Positions 8,019 to 16,808 are shown, numbered from the stretch's first letter. The stretch is 64,000 nucleotides of DNA from Clostridium sp. D43t1_170807_H7 (GCF_015555905.1 NZ_JADNLK010000014.1:24381-88380), one strand, 5' to 3'. Made by a program: numbers and translations. The notes: generated by a model not told the origin, from the letters alone.

Positions 8019-9023
8019 ATGAAAAATAAAATTATATCTAATACTATAATGTTTATAGTAATTTTATTATTTGTTAACTTGTTTGGGCGTATATTTGGAG
8101 CAAGTAACAACTTAGTAGGAGTTACTATACTAGTGTCGATATTAGTACTAATGCAAGAGGATTTAACTAAGAACTTATATAATAATTTTATAAAATTACT
8201 TTTTATAAATTTAATTTCAGGAATTTTCTCTAATATATCAAGTCATCATATATATTTGGGATTAGTTTTAAATTTTGTAGTTTTATTATTAATTGGTTAT
8301 TTTTTAACATCTAAATTAAATAAGGTAATCCTTGTTCCTTTTGGATTACAATATTTATTTATGTTATATACTCCTGTAACAGGCAATGATTTTATAAAAA
8401 GACTAGTGGGACTAACGATTGGGGCATTTTTAATAATGCTGATTCAACTTATAGTTCATAGAAAGAGCAAAAATAATAAAATTGAAGTTAAAAATATAGA
8501 AAAAGATATTATAAATAAAGAGAGTGAATATATAAGAATATTTAATAAATTTGATATTCATCATGTAAGAGGAGCTTATGCAATTAGGGTAGCTTTAATT
8601 ACTACAATAGCAGTATTTTTAGTAGATTTATTTAATTTACCTCAAGGACGTTGGATAGTATATACAATATTTGCAGTAACAGAGTTATATTCTGAACATT
8701 GTAGAGTAAGATCAAAACAGCGTTTACAAGGTACTATTATAGGTGTAATTATAATAATGTTATTATTTATGGTTATTAAAGATAATGCTATAAGAGGATT
8801 GCTAGTTTTAGTAGCTGGGTACTTAGATTCATATACTACCAACTATAGAGATAAAATTATATGTATAACTATGTCAGTAGTTGCTTCAATTTCATTAACT
8901 AATGGAACTATTATAACAGCTATAGAAAGAGTAGGTTATATATGTATAGGAATTATATTAGCTCTTTTAGCAGATAAATTAATATTTAATAAAAAATTAG
9001 AATGTGTAGACAAGCTTATATAA
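8019..9023 (+). CDS. Aromatic-acid-exporter/FUSC-like membrane protein
   Basis: The start is ATG 8019 behind ATGGAGGGAATTTT; an upstream in-frame start at 7923 lacks a ribosome binding site. 334 residues. Six hydrophobic segments lie in residues about 8-140. A cytoplasmic linker (HRKSKNNKIEVKNIEKDI) follows, then a second set of four helices containing QGRWIVYTIFAVTE and RSKQRLQGTIIG. That conserved RxxQRxxGTxxG loop is typical of FUSC / aromatic acid exporter proteins. It likely exports an organic acid. It appears intact and ends at a good terminator. Confidence 0.75.
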   Translation: MKNKIISNTIMFIVILLFVNLFGRIFGASNNLVGVTILVSILVLMQEDLTKNLYNNFIKLLFINLISGIFSNISSHHIYLGLVLNFVVLLLIGYFLTSKLNKVILVPFGLQYLFMLYTPVTGNDFIKRLVGLTIGAFLIMLIQLIVHRKSKNNKIEVKNIEKDIINKESEYIRIFNKFDIHHVRGAYAIRVALITTIAVFLVDLFNLPQGRWIVYTIFAVTELYSEHCRVRSKQRLQGTIIGVIIIMLLFMVIKDNAIRGLLVLVAGYLDSYTTNYRDKIICITMSVVASISLTNGTIITAIERVGYICIGIILALLADKLIFNKKLECVDKLI

Positions 9024-9048
9024 AAATATGAGCTTGTCTCTATTTTTT
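9008..9048 (+). terminator. Intrinsic terminator
   Basis: AGACAAGCTTATAT pairs with ATATGAGCTTGTCT and is followed by TATTTTTT. It overlaps the last codons of the FUSC-like gene. Confidence 0.85.
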
Positions 9049-9137
9049 GCCAGTATGGAATTTTAAAGATGTAGGAGATACATAAAATAAGAATAAATAT
9101 AAATAATTAATAAAAATAAAATTTAATATAATCTTAT

Positions 9138-9154
9138 ATAATATAGTCGTAAAT
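9138..9154 (+). repeat. Copy 1 of a 17-nt intergenic motif
   Basis: Reads ATAATATAGTCGTAAAT, one base different from the copies at 13858 and 14914. The match with copy 2 extends upstream through ATCTTAT. It is followed about 140 bases later by a degraded gene. It may be a promoter element. Confidence 0.5.
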
Positions 9155-9294
9155 GAAGATAAAATAATAATAAAAGGTAAATTGACCTATTCAAAACATA
9201 GCAATAAGTGCTAATTATTGTAAAATGTAAGTGATTTCTATATAATTAGATTATGTTAATGAAGAAGTTAATAATTATTAGAAGGGGGAGAGAT

Positions 9295-9411
9295 ATGGGG
9301 AAAAATAGAATGGTATATCATTATTGTTAGCTAATGAATATTCAATTAATGAGTTAACAATAAGTAAATCTGAGGCAACTTATAGGTAAAGTTTAATTTC
9401 AGAACGATGAA
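9295..9411 (+). pseudogene. Short frameshifted gene remnant
   Basis: A strong ribosome binding site (AGAAGGGGGAGAG) precedes the ATG at 9295, but the frame stops after 11 codons. A second frame then reads LLLANEYSINELTISKSEAT YR, a TAA, and SLISER before TGA at about 9410. This is a gene with a frameshift plus one nonsense codon. I do not recognise the product. Confidence 0.35.
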
Positions 9412-9490
9412 AAAAATTTTTAGTATAAAATACAAATAATTTTGAAACAAAACTATGATAAGATCATAAAAAACAAAGAGAGGATAGTTT

Positions 9491-9545
9491 TGATTAATAT
9501 ATTAGTAGTATAAAGATGATACAAATTTAAGCAAAGCAGTATGAG
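9491..9545 (+). pseudogene. Response-regulator N-terminus remnant
   Basis: TTGATTAATATATTAGTAGT encodes the receiver-domain opening INILVV. After a frame slip the next bases give KDDTNLSKAV, the acidic DD pocket and helix 1 of a response regulator, and then TGA. The rest of the receiver and the output domain are absent. A similar but longer remnant is at 20034. Confidence 0.45.
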
Positions 9546-9592
9546 TTATATAAAATCTGTAAAAAAGAGATATAGAGAGGTTGTAAGTTTAA

Positions 9593-10022
9593 ATGAGAGC
9601 TAAAAATACTAAAATAATAGTTTTAAAGATTCCAATAGTAAAGTGGCAGTTACGTATTATTATTTATCTTGTTACAATTTTACTTGCAGTGATATCTTTG
9701 GTACAGGTGAATATTAATATTGTAGATGAAGTATTCTCAGACTTTATATATGGCATAACTGGAGTAAACTTATGTATTGCAGTTTATTATGCATATACAG
9801 ATATCAATTATATTGTAAAACAAATAATAATACCAGTTATCCACAAGTATTCTTTTACCAATCGCCTTATAAAGAGTTATAGATTTCGTACTGTATTTTG
9901 TACTTATATATCTTGATATTCTAATTTTAGCAGTAGCATCCTATACGTTTTATAAGATTATAGTAAGTGTAATAAATATTTTTAAAGCTAGAAAGTATCA
10001 ATTGTTGTACCTAAATCTATGA
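9593..10022 (+). pseudogene. Integral membrane protein scar (N- and C-termini joined)
   Basis: ATG 9593 (after AGAGAGGTTGTAAG) opens 107 codons with three hydrophobic helices (LRIIIYLVTILLAVISLV and others) and a basic loop SFTNRLIKSYRFRTV, ending at TGA 9916. From 9912 a shifted frame reads LDILILAVASYTFYKIIVSV and INIFKARK, a further membrane helix with a basic end, to TGA 10022. The pieces look like the two ends of one larger clostridial membrane protein, joined by a deletion that removed the middle and broke the frame. Function unknown. Confidence 0.5.
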
Positions 10023-10133
10023 CTATAATACTCATTTTATTCCTACTAAAATAATATTATTTTATTACAAAGTTATTGGAAAAAAAAGTAAAATATGATA
10101 CTATGTAAGTATTATAGAATTGGGGGGATAATA

Positions 10134-11357
10134 ATGAAGAGAGCATGTATAGCATTAAGTTTATTAATGCTAATATCATTAAATGGATGCAAAAAAGTAG
10201 AAAAAGAAGATGAGAAAGCAGAAACAAATACAATAGAAGTTCAAGAAGATGTAAAAGATGAAGAAACAGAAGAGAGTATGGAAAAAGAAGATGACAATAA
10301 AGAAGATAATATAATACAATCAGATGATTTATATAGCTATGAAATAATAATAAATGGACAACATTATAAATTACCTTGTAAATATTCAGAAATTAAAGAA
10401 GCAGGCTGGGTGTTAACAGATGATGAGACTACAGAATTAAATCCTGATAGTTATGGGCTAACAGGCGCATATTTAGGGGATACTGATAATTATATGGGAG
10501 TATCAATTATAAATCTTTCAAATGATGTTAAACAGTTAAAAGATTGTTATGTTGGTTATATTTCTATAGATTTTAGTTATGACAAAAATAAAGATATCGA
10601 TATCCTTTTACCACAGGGAATAACTATTGGATCAACAATTGATGAAGTAGAAGAAGCATATGGAGAACCAACATCAGATTATGAAGGTGAATATTACAGT
10701 AAATATACCTATGAAGCTCAAATTTATAAAAATGTTGAATTTACATTTGATGTTGAAGATAAAAAACTTATGAAAATTGAAATGAGAAATTTTGTAGATG
10801 AGCCATCTGATATTGAGACAGCATCAAATAGCACTACAAATGATAATGAAGTTTTAGAAGTTGATTATACGGCACCGACAGAGTTAGGAGATGATTTATT
10901 AAGTTTTAATGTTAAATATGAAGGTGTATTATATAATGTACCAATACCGGTATCTGAATTAGAAAATAATGGATGGGTCATTGAAAAAGCTCCAGTAGAT
11001 AAAATACAAGCAAAAGGATCACAAGGTGGATTTAAATTAAGAAAAGATAATAATACATTAACAACTAGGATGTATAATCCCCATGATACAGAAACATCTA
11101 TAAATAATTGTTTAGTTACTACTATTATAACTGATAACTATGATTCAAAATTTGATTTAGAAATGCCAAAGGGAATCACTGTTGGAGCTACTGAAAGTGA
11201 TATAATATCAGCATATGGTGAAACAAATTTAGAGAAAGAAGAATCAAGTAATATAATTTATTATTCATATAAGAAGAGTGCTTTGGAATATGTAACATTT
11301 ATTATGAAAAAAGAAGACAAAGTAGTATATAAAATTGAAGTTGAAAATGAACCTTAA
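10134..11357 (+). CDS. Lipoprotein with duplicated extracellular domain
   Basis: The start is ATG 10134, six bases after TTGGGGGGATA. Signal peptide with lipobox SLNGC at about residues 16-20. An acidic Glu/Lys linker follows (residues about 21-70), then two copies of the same domain of about 150 residues. Each copy opens with a strand (YEIIINGQHYKLP / FNVKYEGVLYNVP), has a 'GWV' turn and contains LPQGITIGSTIDEVEEAYGE or MPKGITVGATESDIISAYGE. The G-I-T-x-G-x-T segment recalls BamE/SmpA-like folds. It is intact, likely anchored on the cell surface, and of unknown role. Confidence 0.75.
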   Translation: MKRACIALSLLMLISLNGCKKVEKEDEKAETNTIEVQEDVKDEETEESMEKEDDNKEDNIIQSDDLYSYEIIINGQHYKLPCKYSEIKEAGWVLTDDETTELNPDSYGLTGAYLGDTDNYMGVSIINLSNDVKQLKDCYVGYISIDFSYDKNKDIDILLPQGITIGSTIDEVEEAYGEPTSDYEGEYYSKYTYEAQIYKNVEFTFDVEDKKLMKIEMRNFVDEPSDIETASNSTTNDNEVLEVDYTAPTELGDDLLSFNVKYEGVLYNVPIPVSELENNGWVIEKAPVDKIQAKGSQGGFKLRKDNNTLTTRMYNPHDTETSINNCLVTTIITDNYDSKFDLEMPKGITVGATESDIISAYGETNLEKEESSNIIYYSYKKSALEYVTFIMKKEDKVVYKIEVENEP

Positions 11358-11399
11358 GGGCTATATATAAATTTATTTAATTATGAATTTTAATACTGT

Positions 11400-11438
11400 A
11401 ATATTACTGGAAATACTTATTTCTAGTAATATTTTTTT
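11400..11438 (+). terminator. Intrinsic terminator
   Basis: AATATTACTGGAAAT pairs with ATTTCTAGTAATATT (one G-U) around ACTT, followed by a run of Ts. Confidence 0.85.
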
Positions 11439-11704
11439 ACATTTTAGTCTCCTATTATTGCAATATTTAATTGGAATGGATATCTAGTAATATATATAGC
11501 TTTAAATGAATAAGTAACAAGATATGTTGCTTGTAGAAGAGCTAAAAAAGAACAATGAAATAGAAGATAATTCTATTAAGTTTTAGGAACTAATTTATAA
11601 GTGGTTCCTTTTTTGTTTTTATGTTTGCATTAAAATAATATATTGAGGTTGTAATAAATTTACTACTGTTATTATATTTTGAAATATTTTTAATAAAATA
11701 TAAT
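11439..11704. other. Gap with a possible gene tail and weak terminator
   Basis: A coding-like tail VEELKKNNEIEDNSIKF ends at TAG near 11585. GGAAC...GTTCC with a T run follows at about 11587-11615, a plausible terminator for whatever was upstream. Nothing else can be supported. The minus-strand frame that crosses this area is a read-through of the truncated phosphoesterase. Confidence 0.35.
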
Positions 11705-11725
11705 ATGAGGGGTGATGACGAGGGT

Positions 11726-11899
11726 GTGAAAAAGAGAAATATAGTAATTACAGATGTTGGGTTGATTCTTTTGGTTACGGTATTTATTGTATTGCCAATA
11801 GTTTTATTTCTAAATTGGATAGTAAGAAATGATGAGCTAATTATACTTATAAAAATATTAACAATAGTATCATCAATAGGATTAATATTAACTTCATGA
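11726..11899 (+). CDS. Small two-TM membrane protein, possibly 3' truncated
   Basis: GTG 11726 follows GACGAGGG; an in-frame ATG at 11705 is also possible. The product starts VKKRNIVITDVGLILLVTVF and has two hydrophobic helices separated by RNDE. It stops at TGA 11899, exactly where minus-strand phosphoesterase coding sequence begins. The 3' end may therefore have been cut by the same deletion that removed the phosphoesterase C-terminus. No family recognised. Confidence 0.45.
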   Translation: MKKRNIVITDVGLILLVTVFIVLPIVLFLNWIVRNDELIILIKILTIVSSIGLILTS

Positions 11900-12138
11900 T
11901 TACCTATTACGGGGATTAGAGGCGTATTTTCATAATAACTAGCTACTATGTTTCTAAAATCATTAACTTGAGTTAATAAAATATTAGAATCATTGCTACC
12001 AGCTATAGAATCACCTAATACAACAATAAAATCAGCAGAAGGAATGAGCTTACTGCTTTCCTTTAACAATGAATGCAATATCTTTTTATTTATACCATTT
12101 TCTTTACCTTTTGAATCTCCAAAAACAATAAACCTCAT
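11890..12138 (-). pseudogene. Calcineurin-like metallophosphoesterase, C-terminus lost
   Basis: The start is ATG at 12138 on the minus strand. About 83 codons carry VFGDSKGKENG, FIVVLGDSIAGS and PVIGNHEVN, the first three metal-binding blocks (GDxx, GDxx, GNHE) of a calcineurin-type phosphoesterase. Beyond about 11890 the frame runs through sequence that codes for another protein on the + strand, so the last part of this reading frame (to 11590) is not real. The later histidine blocks are missing and the enzyme should be inactive. It follows the kinase-like gene with a one-base stop/start overlap, so the two were co-translated. Confidence 0.65.
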
Positions 12139-12680
12139 TATTTCTCCTTACTTAAATTATTTCTCCATTTTTTTAAAATATCAGGTCTCACAATTTTAAC
12201 ATAGCTTAAAAATTGATTTTTATATCCTAAATCATTTAGAGCATTAATAATTAAAGTTGGATATACTACATTTTTACTCATGGCTCTAGCCGTATCTATA
12301 AGCTTTATATCTTCATTATCAGTTATAAAAATATGAAATAATGCTGTATCTAATCTTGAAAATCCAACTCTATACATAGCATCATATAATTCTAATATTT
12401 TATTAGATAATGCAGGGGTAAGTGAGTTATTCAGTAGATATTTATCTAAATCAATACCTTTTATTAATTCTCTTATAATGTAATTATCTCCATAGCTATA
12501 TAGCTTAGGAAAATGACTATCATTTTGTGATATAATCAATGTAAATACTTCATTTTCACAATAATTTTTTCTTTTAAAAACTTTAATACATTTTTCTTCA
12601 TCTATCTTGTATACTTTTCCCTGTGTACCTTTACCTAATAGTTGTAATTGATTTATATTTATATCACCATACAGTTTCAT
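12138..12680 (-). CDS. Small protein-kinase-like protein
   Basis: 180 residues. LGKGTQGKVYKID is a glycine-rich P-loop and CIKVFK gives the VAIK-type lysine. RELIKGIDLDKYL fits the hinge region. SRLDTALFHIFIT stands where the catalytic loop HxD...N would be, with His in place of the usual Asn, and IKLIDTARA stands for the DFG strand. It looks like a minimal Bud32/RIO-like kinase fold. It is directly upstream of and overlaps the phosphoesterase start, so a kinase/phosphatase pair is plausible from context. Its partner is now truncated. Whether the altered catalytic loop is active is uncertain. Confidence 0.6.
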   Translation of the reverse strand: MKLYGDININQLQLLGKGTQGKVYKIDEEKCIKVFKRKNYCENEVFTLIISQNDSHFPKLYSYGDNYIIRELIKGIDLDKYLLNNSLTPALSNKILELYDAMYRVGFSRLDTALFHIFITDNEDIKLIDTARAMSKNVVYPTLIINALNDLGYKNQFLSYVKIVRPDILKKWRNNLSKEK

Positions 12681-12974
12681 TTAACACCATTAAAACGTAA
12701 TAATACAATAATATATGTATAAATAGAGTAAATTTGCTACTGTGAAATATGAAGGCAAGAAGTAAGAATATAGATATTTATTTTGAAATCTAAATGTATA
12801 TTAATAGTTTATAGATATAAGGATTAATTTATAGATTTAGCAACTTTAAAGTTTTATCAAAACAATGAAGTGAAATTTATAAATGCAATAAATTAACAAA
12901 TATGGTATAATTAAATAAAAGTCATATACTTATATAAAGCATTTCATATAATATAGAATTAGGGAGATTAAATT

Positions 12975-13589
12975 ATGGGGAAATTTACAGAATATATTGG
13001 TTCGCAATTTGCAAATCCAAGAGGGGTTATAGGTAAATGTTGTTGTTTAATAATGAATTCTATTAACAAGGCTATGTATAAAAATATAGTTAAAAATATT
13101 TTTTTGCAAGAACAATCAAATATATTAGATATTGGATATGGAAATGGGTATTTAATAAAGAAGATATATAAAAAGTACAAGCCTAATATTTATGGTATAG
13201 ATATTTCTGAAGATATGAAAAAGATAGCCACTAAAAAGAATAGTGCAGCAGTAAAAGTAGGAAAGATTAATTTAGAGGTAGGAGATTGTTGTAATTTAGA
13301 TTATGAAGATAATACATTTGATGGAGTTACATCTGTAAATACAATTTATTTTTGGAGTGACACTTTAGTAGGTTTATCTGAAATACATAGAGTTTTAAAA
13401 AAGGATGCTATTTTCTATAATGCTGTATATTCAAAAGAGTTTTTGAAGAAACTTTCTTATACTAAAAAAGGCTTTAAATTTTTTGATAAAGATGAACTAA
13501 TATCAATTGGAGAAGAAGCAGGATTTTCAAAGGTAGTGGTCAGTGATATAGTAAATGGGAAAAGTTATATTGTTAAATATATAAAATAA
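12975..13589 (+). CDS. Class I SAM-dependent methyltransferase
   Basis: 204 residues behind TTAGGGAGATTAAATT. Motif I is ILDIGYGNGYLIKK at about residues 51-64. IYGIDISEDMKKIA gives the acidic ribose-binding end of strand 2, and FDGVTSVNTIYFW with EIHRVLKKDA are motifs of UbiE/Methyltransf_11 enzymes. The N-terminal NPRGVIGKCCCLIMNSINKA is typical of a clostridial branch of small-molecule methyltransferases. Intact. The substrate is not predictable from sequence, and there is no operon partner. Confidence 0.8.
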   Translation: MGKFTEYIGSQFANPRGVIGKCCCLIMNSINKAMYKNIVKNIFLQEQSNILDIGYGNGYLIKKIYKKYKPNIYGIDISEDMKKIATKKNSAAVKVGKINLEVGDCCNLDYEDNTFDGVTSVNTIYFWSDTLVGLSEIHRVLKKDAIFYNAVYSKEFLKKLSYTKKGFKFFDKDELISIGEEAGFSKVVVSDIVNGKSYIVKYIK

Positions 13590-13604
13590 ATAGAGAAGTT
13601 AGTA

Positions 13605-13721
13605 AGAGGTATAGTATATGAGATAGGAGATTTTGCAATATATAGTGTTTTACACATCGGTTTATAATTTATTTGAATTAAGCAGATTATTTAATATATC
13701 TATAGAAGAAATCTTAGTTTA
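13605..13721 (+). pseudogene. XRE-type regulator C-terminal remnant
   Basis: A frame ending at TAA about 13721 reads FYTSVYNLFELSRLFNISIE EILV, the last two helices of a clostridial XRE/Cro-type HTH repressor domain (usually ...LSKLFNVSIEEILV). No recognition helix or start codon is left. The preceding bases do not give a clean frame. Confidence 0.45.
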
Positions 13722-13749
13722 AAAACAAACAACTAAGGTTTCTTTTTTT
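13707..13749 (+). terminator. Intrinsic terminator
   Basis: AGAAATCTTAGTT pairs with AACTAAGGTTTCT and runs into seven Ts. It overlaps the end of the XRE remnant. Confidence 0.8.
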
Positions 13750-13857
13750 ATATTAATGAACATAATATTTTAGATTATGACTTTTCATATATAACCCAAA
13801 ATTATAGCTATTAAGAAAATGTAAGAAAAATATTAAAAATTGCAATAAATATCTTAT

Positions 13858-13874
13858 ATAATATACTCGTAAAT
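13858..13874 (+). repeat. Copy 2 of the 17-nt intergenic motif
   Basis: ATAATATACTCGTAAAT, identical to copy 3 at 14914 and one base from copy 1. It lies about 100 bases upstream of the amidase start, where a promoter with a leader would be expected. Confidence 0.55.
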
Positions 13875-13973
13875 AAGTATTAACAATAAAAAAACTAAGT
13901 ACAATTCTATACTCTCTTTTAACTCACAATAATATATAAGTTTTCATAATATAAATAAAAGGAGTGATTACTA

Positions 13974-14837
13974 ATGAAAATAGCAGTAAGAGGGGGACAT
14001 TGTCCAAATGTACCAGGAGCAAAAGGGATATTAGATGAGTTAACAGAAGATAGAAAAGTAAAAGAGTCAGTAGTTAAGTATTTAAAACAACTAAATCATG
14101 ATGTTTTAGATGTTACTCCTCCAAATTCAACTTCAACATCATCAGAAGATTTATATTATGGGGTTAATAAAGCTAATAACTGGGGTGCAAATTTATTTAT
14201 ATCTATTCATTTTAATAAAGCCTATGACTCTTATAATGGAGCATTAGGAAGTGAAGTTTGTGTATATTCTAATTTTGATATAGCGCAAAGAGTTGTTAAT
14301 GCGTTAGGGAATTTAGGATTTAAAAATAGAGGACAAAAGATTAGAACAGGTCTATATGAATTAAGAAATACAGCTATGAAATCTATGATAGTTGAGACCT
14401 GCTTTGTGGAAGCTACTGAAGATGTAAAATTGTATAATAAATTAGGTCCAGATAAAATTGGTAAAGCCATAGCTGAAGCAGTAGCAAATAGTAATGTTAA
14501 TAGCTAAGATGTAGAAATACCATCAACAAATAATGAGTCAAGTTCAAATAATGGTGATAACTGGGTTAGAAGATTACAAGAGGAGTGTAATAAGCAAGGT
14601 TTTAGCAATCAAACTGTAGATGGTATTCCAGGACCAAACACATTAAAAGGTTGCCCAATTATGAAAGAAGGTGCTAGAGGAAATATTACTAAATTGCTTC
14701 AAGAAAAGCTTATTTCACTAGGGTATAATACTAATGGAATTGATGGTATATTTGGTTCAGGAACTAAGGCAGCTGTTATAGCTTTTCAAAAATCTAAGGG
14801 ACTTTTAACAGATGGAATTGTTGGAGAAAATTATTAA
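13974..14837 (+). pseudogene. N-acetylmuramoyl-L-alanine amidase (phage-type) split by in-frame TAA
   Basis: ATG 13974 lies behind AAAAGGAGTGATTACTA. Codons 1-177 form an Amidase_3 catalytic domain: AVRGGHC (zinc His), DELTEDRKV (Glu), SIHFNKA (His) and IVETCFVE (catalytic Glu) are all present. A TAA at 14505-14507 interrupts the frame, which then continues open for 109 codons. The continuation holds a peptidoglycan-binding repeat (WVRRLQEECNKQ, TVDGIPG) and a second one (ITKLLQEKLISLGYNTNGID, GIFGSGTKAAVIAFQKSKG), stopping at 14837. The catalytic domain alone could still be made and might be active, but it would lack its wall-binding domain. The architecture is like Clostridium phage endolysins. 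Confidence 0.75.
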
Positions 14838-14850
14838 ATATGTAATTGTT

Positions 14851-14882
14851 ACGGCTAGAAATTAATCTTTCTAGCCGTTTTT
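14851..14882 (+). terminator. Intrinsic terminator
   Basis: ACGGCTAGAAA and TTTCTAGCCGT form an 11-bp perfect stem followed by Ts, right after the amidase gene. Confidence 0.9.
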
Positions 14883-14913
14883 GATCAGCAATATTCTTTT
14901 AATAATGTATAAA

Positions 14914-14930
14914 ATAATATACTCGTAAAT
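14914..14930 (+). repeat. Copy 3 of the 17-nt intergenic motif
   Basis: ATAATATACTCGTAAAT. It sits between two terminators with no coding sequence, so if it is a promoter it would drive only a short RNA ending near 15037. Confidence 0.55.
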
Positions 14931-14995
14931 GATGATATAAACATAAAAAATAAAATCAAGTATAAAACATTTATAATTAAATAATTTTTAAAATA

Positions 14996-15037
14996 AAAAG
15001 CAATATTATTAACAAAATATAATGATATTGCTTTTTA
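14996..15037 (+). terminator. Intrinsic terminator of a gene-free unit
   Basis: AAAGCAATAT pairs with ATATTGCTTT, followed by TTTATAT. No gene lies between the previous terminator and this one, which hints at a short non-coding transcript starting at motif copy 3. Confidence 0.6.
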
Positions 15038-15112
15038 TATAAAGCTATATATAATATAAATTTCATGATATAATTTTAGACATTATAATATAGTAGGGGG
15101 ACAAATTAATAT

Positions 15113-16207
15113 ATGACATTTGATAAGTTTATAATATGGTTAATGGCAATAGGTATACTTGTTGGTGCTATAGACCGATTATTAAAAAATAAATTTGGAT
15201 TGGGAGAAAAATTTGAAGAAGGATTAAATTCGATGGGCCCTTTAGCACTTAGTATGGTTGGTATAGTTAGTTTATCTCCGGTAATATCTAATATTTTAGG
15301 ACCTATAATAATACCTTTTTATAAATTTTTAGGAGCAGATCCGGCTATGTTTGCTTCAATTTTAGCAAATGATATGGGTGGGTATCAATTAGCCTTATCA
15401 TTAGGAGAAAACAAAGAAATTGCTTTATTTTCAGGATTAATAGTTTCATCTATGTTAGGATGTACTATAGTATTTTCTATTCCTGTTGCATTAGGATTAA
15501 TAGAAGAAAAAGATAAAGAATTTTTTGCAAAGGGATTATTAATAGGGTTATCAACTATTCCCTTAGGATCAATTGTTGGCGGAGTAATAATGAAAATAAA
15601 TATAAAAATGCTTCTAATAAATATTATTCCTATTATTTTTGTTTCATTAATTCTAATTTTAGGATTAAAGTTTTTTCAAAATATATTTATAAGAGGGGTA
15701 TTATATTTTGGAAAATTTATAATGATGATTACTACAATAGGTTTAGCTGCTGCAGCCTTTGAAAAGTTAACTGGTATAGTATTAATTAGGGGTATGTTGC
15801 CTATTGATGAAGGAATGAATGTAGTAATAAATATCGGAATAGTTCTTTTAGGAACATTTCCTATGTTAACATTAATAATAAATTTATTAGACAAGCCACT
15901 TAGAAAATTAGGAAGATATATAGGGTTAGATTCCACTAGTGTTGCAGGTATAATTTTTTCATTAGCCAATAGTATTCCTGTTTTTAAGATGTTAAAAGAT
16001 ATGAACAATAAGGGTAAAATAGTAAATATAGCATGGCTAGTTGCAGCTACATCAACATTAGGAGCTCATTTAGGATTTACTGCTGGTGTTGAATCAAAGA
16101 TGATAATTCCAGTTATATTAAGTAAATTATCTGCAGGAGTATTTGCAATTATGATAGCATTAATTTTTACAAGAGATAGTGAAAAAAAGGTATATAGTAA
16201 TATATAA
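15113..16207 (+). CDS. eutH: Ethanolamine permease EutH
   Basis: 364 residues behind TAGTAGGGGGAC, about ten hydrophobic helices and the usual length for EutH. Characteristic blocks are visible: GLGEKFEEGLNSMGPLALSM, GADPAMFASILANDMGGYQL, LPIDEGMNVVINIG, and a C-terminal LGAHLGFTAGVESKMI. EutH brings ethanolamine across the membrane for the ethanolamine-lyase pathway. No other eut genes are in the window, so it stands alone and its pathway must be elsewhere or absent. Intact. Confidence 0.9.
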   Translation: MTFDKFIIWLMAIGILVGAIDRLLKNKFGLGEKFEEGLNSMGPLALSMVGIVSLSPVISNILGPIIIPFYKFLGADPAMFASILANDMGGYQLALSLGENKEIALFSGLIVSSMLGCTIVFSIPVALGLIEEKDKEFFAKGLLIGLSTIPLGSIVGGVIMKINIKMLLINIIPIIFVSLILILGLKFFQNIFIRGVLYFGKFIMMITTIGLAAAAFEKLTGIVLIRGMLPIDEGMNVVINIGIVLLGTFPMLTLIINLLDKPLRKLGRYIGLDSTSVAGIIFSLANSIPVFKMLKDMNNKGKIVNIAWLVAATSTLGAHLGFTAGVESKMIIPVILSKLSAGVFAIMIALIFTRDSEKKVYSNI

Positions 16208-16277
16208 GTTTTAGGGAAGTATTTTTGACTTCTCTTAATTTATCATAGTATATTAAGATTATTTTAGGGGGATTTAA

Positions 16278-16757
16278 ATGAGATATTATATTAAATCAAA
16301 GTTATTTAAAATTAAAGAAGACTTTTGGGTTAAAAATAACAAAGGAGAAGATTCTTATTTTATAGATAAGGAATTTTTCAGTTTTGGATTACAATTTAGA
16401 GTAATAGAAAATAATAATGAAATATATAAGGTTAGAGAAAAACTGCTAAAGTTTATGCCAAGTTATGAAATATATGATGCTAATGATAATATAATAGGTA
16501 TGGTAAAAAAACAGCTTACATTTTTTAAGGATAGTATATTTGTTGAAAGTAATTATGGCAATTTTGAAATTCAAGGAGATTTTTGGCATTATAGTTATAC
16601 AATTAATCATAATGGAAGAACTATTGCAGTTATTGATAAGGAAATTTTATCATTTACAGATAATTACTATGTTGATATAAATTATGAGAATCATCCTTTT
16701 ATAATAGCTTTAGTTATAATTATAGATAATATAATAGATAAGCGTAATAATAATTAA
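16278..16757 (+). CDS. LURP-one-related (DUF567) family protein
   Basis: 159 residues after TTTTAGGGGGATTTAA. It opens MRYYIKSKLFKIKEDFWVKN and has a repeated beta-strand pattern (FSFGLQFRVIE, YEIYDANDNIIGMVKKQLTF, YTINHNGRTIAVIDKEILSF) of the Tubby-like LOR fold. Bacterial members are cytoplasmic or membrane-associated proteins of unknown function. Intact, followed by a strong terminator. Confidence 0.8.
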   Translation: MRYYIKSKLFKIKEDFWVKNNKGEDSYFIDKEFFSFGLQFRVIENNNEIYKVREKLLKFMPSYEIYDANDNIIGMVKKQLTFFKDSIFVESNYGNFEIQGDFWHYSYTINHNGRTIAVIDKEILSFTDNYYVDINYENHPFIIALVIIIDNIIDKRNNN

Positions 16758-16767
16758 AAGAATTTAG

Positions 16768-16808
16768 AGCTATCCTTATTTTCAACTATATAAGGATAGC
16801 TAGTTTTT
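16768..16808 (+). terminator. Intrinsic terminator
   Basis: AGCTATCCTTAT (16768-16779) pairs exactly with ATAAGGATAGCT (16790-16801), followed by a T run. Confidence 0.9.

Noticed and set aside
11590..11890. C-terminal part of the minus-strand phosphoesterase frame
   Set aside because: It is the antisense of a + strand membrane protein gene and has no phosphoesterase motifs.
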